Origin: Roseiarcus sp963742305
Lineage (GTDB): Bacteria > Pseudomonadota > Alphaproteobacteria > Rhizobiales > Beijerinckiaceae
Length of the DNA stretch: 64,000 bases
Direction of reading: 5' to 3'
Assembly: GCA_963742305.1 (NCBI GenBank)
Contig: CAVULN010000037.1
Coordinates: 38,144-102,143, forward strand
Both the position numbers and the translations under genes were made by a program. The notes below the pieces were generated by a model, which worked only from the letters and a program-made list of their open reading frames with translations, ran no database searches and had not been told where the DNA came from. Shown piece by piece: positions 60,293 to 64,000 of the stretch (positions within the stretch are counted from its first letter, which is position 1; every line of letters starts with the position of its first letter).

Positions 60293-61858
60293 ATGGCGAA
60301 GAGACCCGCTTCGGATGGACTGCGGCGCCCGCTCGAGCTCGACCCCAAGCGCGCCAGGCGCGCCGACCGGCGCCCTTACGCGATCGTCGACATTGGCTCG
60401 AACTCAATCCGGCTCTTGGTCTATGACCAGCTTGGCCGGGCGCCGATGCCCAGATTCAACGAAAAATCGCTCGCCCGTCTCGCCGAGGGATTGCCCGAGA
60501 CCGGCGCCATCGCGGCGGACCATTTTCGCCGGGCGGTCGAAGCGGTGCGGCGATTTCGCGCTATCGCCGACGCGATGGGGGTTGCTCAAATTCACGTGGT
60601 CGCGACCGAAGCCATGCGCCGCGCTTCGAACGGCCCCAAGCTCGCTCGGGCGATCGAGGCGGAGTCCGGCTTGAGGGTGCGCATCTTGAGCGGGGCCGAG
60701 GAAGCGAGGTTCGCTGCCCTCGGAGTCATTTCCGGGTTCTTCCGCCCAGTCGGCTCGGTCGGCGACATGGGCGGGGGCAGCCTCGAAGTCGCGGAAGCGA
60801 TCGACGATCATGTGGGCGACCGCTGGGTCTCTCTCCCGCTCGGCGCGCTGCCAGTCGAGGCGATGCTCGACAAGGGCCGCTCGTCGGCGAAGCGAAAAAT
60901 CGACGAGATTCTGCGGCGAGACCTGCCGCGCGCGCTGGCGAAGCCGGTGTTCTATCCGGTGGGCGGGGGCTGGCGGGCGCTGGCCAAAGCGCACATGGAG
61001 GCGGTCGGCGCGCCGGTCAAGGTCGTGCACGGCTATAGTCTGGCCGCCAACGAGGCGCGCGAATTCGCCCGCATGGTCTCCCGGCTTTCTCCGGCCAAGC
61101 TCGCGGCGACGCCGGGCGTGACGGAGCGGCGGGCGCGCACCCTTCCGGCGGCCGCGCTGGCGCTCGACCGGGTGCTGAAATATCTCGAGCCTGAACGCGT
61201 CGTCTTTTCCGCTCTCGGCTTGCGCGAGGGGTTCCTCTATTCGCAACTGAGCCGCGAGGAGCAATATCGGGATCCGCTCGTCGAGGGCGCGCAGCTGATC
61301 GGCCTGCCGCTCGCGCGGGTGCCGGAATTCGCGCCCGAACTCGTGTCATGGACCGAGCATCTCGCCTCGGGCGAAACGGCGGCGGAGAAGCGGCTCAGGG
61401 TCGCGGTCTGCGCGCTCTCGGACATCGCATGGCGGGACGCGCCCGACCTTCGGGCGGAGGAGAGCTTTCGCCGGCTCATCGAGTTTCCGTTCATCGGCGT
61501 GACCCATCCGGAGCGGGCGTTCATCGCCGCCGCCATTCATGCGCGCTATGTCGGCAGGCCGGACGCGCCGTGGCTCAGCCCCGCGATCAGGCTCCTCACG
61601 CCAGCCGAAAGGCGGCGGGCGCAGATCCTCGGCCGCGCCATCCTGCTCGCCTACCGCTTTTCCGGCGGCGTGCCGGCGGTGCTCAAAAACGCGCGGCTGC
61701 GCATCGAGCCGCGGCGCGTCCGCCTCGAAGTCGCGGCCGCCGCGCGCGCCCCCGACAGCGAGGTGGTGAGCGACCGCCTCAAGCTCCTGGCCAGCGCCAT
61801 CGGGGTCAAGCGGAGCGAGGTCGTCGACATCGACGCGCCGCCGCGGCCATCCGGGTAG
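60293..61858 (+). CDS. Exopolyphosphatase / pppGpp phosphohydrolase (Ppx/GppA family)
   Basis: This 521-aa protein has ASKHA-fold motifs IVDIGSNSIRLLVYD (about residues 30-44), ATEAMRRASN, GAEEARFAALGVISGF and the phosphate-2 loop GDMGGGSLEVAE. The C-terminal HD-like helical region includes FPFIGVTHPERAFIAAAIHAR. Hydrolyses polyphosphate or pppGpp. Probably not part of the sugar module: it has its own ribosome site (AAAGGGAG) 50 bp after the previous stop. In many rhizobia it is followed by rlmE; here it is not. Confidence 0.93.
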   Translation: MAKRPASDGLRRPLELDPKRARRADRRPYAIVDIGSNSIRLLVYDQLGRAPMPRFNEKSLARLAEGLPETGAIAADHFRRAVEAVRRFRAIADAMGVAQIHVVATEAMRRASNGPKLARAIEAESGLRVRILSGAEEARFAALGVISGFFRPVGSVGDMGGGSLEVAEAIDDHVGDRWVSLPLGALPVEAMLDKGRSSAKRKIDEILRRDLPRALAKPVFYPVGGGWRALAKAHMEAVGAPVKVVHGYSLAANEAREFARMVSRLSPAKLAATPGVTERRARTLPAAALALDRVLKYLEPERVVFSALGLREGFLYSQLSREEQYRDPLVEGAQLIGLPLARVPEFAPELVSWTEHLASGETAAEKRLRVAVCALSDIAWRDAPDLRAEESFRRLIEFPFIGVTHPERAFIAAAIHARYVGRPDAPWLSPAIRLLTPAERRRAQILGRAILLAYRFSGGVPAVLKNARLRIEPRRVRLEVAAAARAPDSEVVSDRLKLLASAIGVKRSEVVDIDAPPRPSG

Positions 61859-61885
61859 AGACCTCGAGACCGCCCGGCCGCTCCA

Positions 61886-62437
61886 TCAGGCCCGCCCCGC
61901 CTTGCGGCGCTGTCGCGCCCTGGCGGTCGCCGCGGCCGCAAGCGCCGTCGCGGAATTGACGATGGTCGCGGTCTCGCCCTCAAGATGGGCAAGCGTGAGC
62001 GCCCGCACGTCCTCCGCCGGCCACGGCCGACCCTTGAGATCGGCCGCCTCAGCCGTCCGGCAGGCGTCGGCGACGACAAAGACCCGGTAGCCGAGATCGC
62101 CGGCGTCGCGCGCCGTCGCTTCCAGCGCATGGGTGGCGAGCGCCCCGCAGAGAACCAGCGTCGTCGCCCCGAGTTCGTCGAGCCCCTCTTCGAGCCTTGT
62201 GCCGGCGAAGGCGCTCACCGCGCCGCGGGCGATGACGGTCTCGCCGTCGCGCTGACCGGCCGCCCCCTCGGATCGCCGGCCCACATGGATGAGCGGCAGT
62301 CCCTCGGCCCGCCAGGCGGCGATCAGGGCCGCGATGTTGCGGTCGGCCTCCGGCCGGTCGCCGGCGCCCGGACGCGGATCGTCGCTCGCGTCCTCGGCGT
62401 CGATGACCATGAGAACCGCGTCCGCCGGCAAGCGCAT
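61886..62437 (-). CDS. Isochorismatase-fold protein lacking catalytic Lys and Cys
   Basis: A 183-aa cysteine-hydrolase fold protein. The first triad Asp (D13 in LMVIDAEDA) is present. The Lys position in the VVxKxxxSAF motif reads VIARGAVSAF (Arg71), and the nucleophile Cys of the TxxCVEATARD motif reads THALEATARDAGD (Ala104). So two of three catalytic residues are lost, implying a pseudoenzyme or binding protein. It lies 3 bp after the mesaconyl-CoA hydratase gene, on the same transcript. The alanine-rich C-terminus (ALAAAATARARQRRK) may be a disordered tail. Confidence 0.8.
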   Translation of the reverse strand: MRLPADAVLMVIDAEDASDDPRPGAGDRPEADRNIAALIAAWRAEGLPLIHVGRRSEGAAGQRDGETVIARGAVSAFAGTRLEEGLDELGATTLVLCGALATHALEATARDAGDLGYRVFVVADACRTAEAADLKGRPWPAEDVRALTLAHLEGETATIVNSATALAAAATARARQRRKAGRA

Positions 62438-62440
62438 GGG

Positions 62441-63511
62441 TCAGGCCCGCCGCGGCGCAAGCGCCCAATAATCGAGATCGAGCACGACATGGGGCTCGTA
62501 GCCATCGCCCTCCCGATGAGGGTGATCGGCGCAGGGCCGGTTCTTGGTCGCCACTGTGCGGAGCCTCAAGCCCCCGACATCGTCGCGCCCCGGCAGCGCC
62601 GCGGTCTCGAGAACCTCGCTCCAGGCGAACACCGTGTCTCCGGCGAAGAGCGGCGCGACATGCCGGCCCCCGTTGATCGCCGCGATGTGAAAGGCGTTGG
62701 CGAGGCCGTTGAAGCTCAGCGCGCGGGCGAGCGAAATGACGTGTCCGCCGTAGACGAGGCGGCGCCCGAAGCGCCCCTCGCCCTCGCTGAACTGGTTGAA
62801 ATGCACTTTTGCGGTGTTCTGATAGAGTCGGGTCGCGGTCTGGTGCTCCGCCTCCTCGACGGTGACGCCGTCGACATGATCGATCCGTTCACCGGCGCGA
62901 TAGTCCTCGAACCAATGAGGCGAGCCGCTGAGCTCCGCGTCGAACGCGGCGCGGTCGATCCGCGGACAGGCCTGGCCGAGATCGGCGACGCCGACCGCCT
63001 CGGGGAGCTTCGGGACGTGGGCCGCGGGCGCGGGCGCCTCCGCCTCGCGCTTGCGCACCATCACCCAGCGCACGTAGTCGATCACCGTCTCGCCGCGCTG
63101 GTTGGACCCAAGCGAGCGCACATGCACGACGCCGCTCCGCCGGTTCGAGTTCTCCTTGAGCCCGATCACCCGCGAGACGGCGGAAAGGGTGTCGCCGGGA
63201 TAGACCGCCTTCAGGAACCGGCAGTCCGCGTAGCCCAAGTTCGCGACCGCATTGAGCGACACATCGGCGACCGTCTTGCCGAATACGACGTGGAAGGCGA
63301 GGAGATCGTCGATCGGGCTTGCGGGGTAGCCGATCGCGCGGGCGAAGGTCTCCGCGGTTTGGGGAGCGAAACGCGCGCCGGTCAGCGCCGAATAGAGCGA
63401 GGCGTCGCCGCTCGTGAGCGTCCGCGGCGTCGGGTGCCGGATCGTCTCGCCCAGACGGAAATCCTCGAAAAACCGGCCTCTGGCGGTCTTGGCCGGCGGC
63501 TGACCGGGCAT
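62441..63511 (-). CDS. mcd: Mesaconyl-CoA hydratase (beta-methylmalyl-CoA dehydratase)
   Basis: This 356-aa double-MaoC hotdog protein starts RGRFFEDFRLGETIRHPTPR and contains GDASLYSALTGARFAPQ, LAFHVVFGKTVADVSLNAVA, NLGYADCRFLKAVYPGDTLS and FNQFSEGEGRFGRRLVYGGH. These match ethylmalonyl-CoA-pathway mesaconyl-CoA hydratases in order and spacing. It hydrates mesaconyl-C1-CoA to (2R,3S)-beta-methylmalyl-CoA, part of acetyl-CoA assimilation and glyoxylate regeneration for the serine cycle. Start ATG 63511; the upstream phase to 63901 overlaps YggT and is discarded. Confidence 0.92.
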   Translation of the reverse strand: MPGQPPAKTARGRFFEDFRLGETIRHPTPRTLTSGDASLYSALTGARFAPQTAETFARAIGYPASPIDDLLAFHVVFGKTVADVSLNAVANLGYADCRFLKAVYPGDTLSAVSRVIGLKENSNRRSGVVHVRSLGSNQRGETVIDYVRWVMVRKREAEAPAPAAHVPKLPEAVGVADLGQACPRIDRAAFDAELSGSPHWFEDYRAGERIDHVDGVTVEEAEHQTATRLYQNTAKVHFNQFSEGEGRFGRRLVYGGHVISLARALSFNGLANAFHIAAINGGRHVAPLFAGDTVFAWSEVLETAALPGRDDVGGLRLRTVATKNRPCADHPHREGDGYEPHVVLDLDYWALAPRRA

Positions 63512-63519
63512 GAGAATGG

Positions 63520-63810
63520 TCAGAAGACGTAAGGATAGACGTAATAGATGATGATCCGCTCGATCAGCATGACCGCAAGCAAAAGGATGATGGGCGAAAT
63601 GTCGATGCCGCCGGTATTGGGCAGAAAATTGCGGATCGGCCGCAGGAAGGGCTCGGTCAGGGCGAGAAACAGGTTCCAGACCGAGCGGACGAGGTCGTTG
63701 CGGATGTTCACCACCCCGAAAGCGATCAGCCAGGAGAGGATGGCGCCTGCAATGATGATCCAGGTGTAAAGGTTGAGGACCATCATCACGATGTCGAGGA
63801 TCGCGCGCAT
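63520..63810 (-). CDS. YggT-family membrane protein
   Basis: This 96-aa protein has two membrane segments, residues about 8-30 (MMVLNLYTWIIIAGAILSWL) and about 72-92 (PIILLLAVMLIERIIIYYV), separated by the conserved EPFLRPIRNFLPNTGGIDIS loop that defines the YggT family. Implicated in osmotic or ion stress and cell-division neighbourhoods elsewhere. It lies 8 bp before mcd on the same strand. Confidence 0.93.
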   Translation of the reverse strand: MRAILDIVMMVLNLYTWIIIAGAILSWLIAFGVVNIRNDLVRSVWNLFLALTEPFLRPIRNFLPNTGGIDISPIILLLAVMLIERIIIYYVYPYVF

Positions 63811-63919
63811 GAATTCTCCAGACCTTTGAGACCCAGCCGTCGGAGCGGAGTCGCCCCAGCCCCCACCATGGCGTCGTCGTTGACACGGATCGGACGCGCA
63901 CGTAAACCCCTGCGAGCCA

Positions 63920-63995
<76 letters not shown>

Positions 63996-64000
63996 GGAAG

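Overview
The window is GC-rich and densely packed, with ATGA start/stop overlaps and strong third-position GC. The gene content points to an alphaproteobacterium of the Hyphomicrobiales, probably near Beijerinckiaceae or Methylobacterium. The clues are a PQQ alcohol dehydrogenase with a lanthanide-type active site, an ethylmalonyl-CoA-pathway mesaconyl-CoA hydratase, an AceE/AceF/lipoyl-Lpd pyruvate dehydrogenase operon, a rhizobial-type asparaginase II, a YggT gene and a tRNA-Ala. The exact genus cannot be fixed from the sequence alone.

Region 1 (1-18320) is an aromatic amino-acid island. It holds the start of an indolepyruvate-type ferredoxin oxidoreductase, a dipeptide/oligopeptide-type ABC transporter (1603-6899), an alpha/beta-hydrolase kynurenine formamidase with an adjacent MarR regulator, a complete branched-chain/aromatic LIV-type ABC transporter (8289-12817), a cupin, a flavin monooxygenase, and a convergent kynA-kynU-(2-aminobenzoate-CoA ligase) operon. 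Together these predict tryptophan -> N-formylkynurenine -> kynurenine -> anthranilate -> 2-aminobenzoyl-CoA.

Region 2 (18321-38357) is mostly housekeeping. It contains the PQQ dehydrogenase with a diheme cytochrome c, a low-GC secreted Cache protein, ankyrin and asparaginase genes, a CBS-BON protein, a SpoIIAA-like protein, the pyruvate dehydrogenase operon, 5-hydroxyisourate hydrolase, a membrane adenylate cyclase with TolB/TPR-like output, a polytopic membrane protein and a FecR protein.

Region 3 (38458-49750) is an IS graveyard with IS110, IS5/IS427, two IS630s, IS481, IS5, IS3 and one intact IS110. It surrounds an isolated purC and has eaten into a phosphate-transport operon, leaving only the pstC tail and pstA head.

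Region 4 (49751-60243) holds an adenylate-cyclase/hydrolase fusion and then a compact, unrecognised catabolic module: SDR, APH-type kinase, an enolase paralogue with altered active-site residues, carboxylesterase, two Gfo/Idh dehydrogenases, a xylose-isomerase-like TIM barrel and a second SDR. This is the best candidate for an undescribed pathway. Region 5 (60293-63995) holds Ppx/GppA, an isochorismatase-fold protein lacking its catalytic Cys and Lys, mesaconyl-CoA hydratase, YggT and tRNA-Ala(CGC).

A recurrent oddity is single-base indels, many in or beside short homopolymers, that break otherwise well-conserved genes (oligopeptide-binding protein, kynU, lpd, the cyclase fusion, carboxylesterase, several transposases). 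Because even the pyruvate dehydrogenase E3 gene is affected, assembly or consensus error is a serious alternative to true pseudogenisation.
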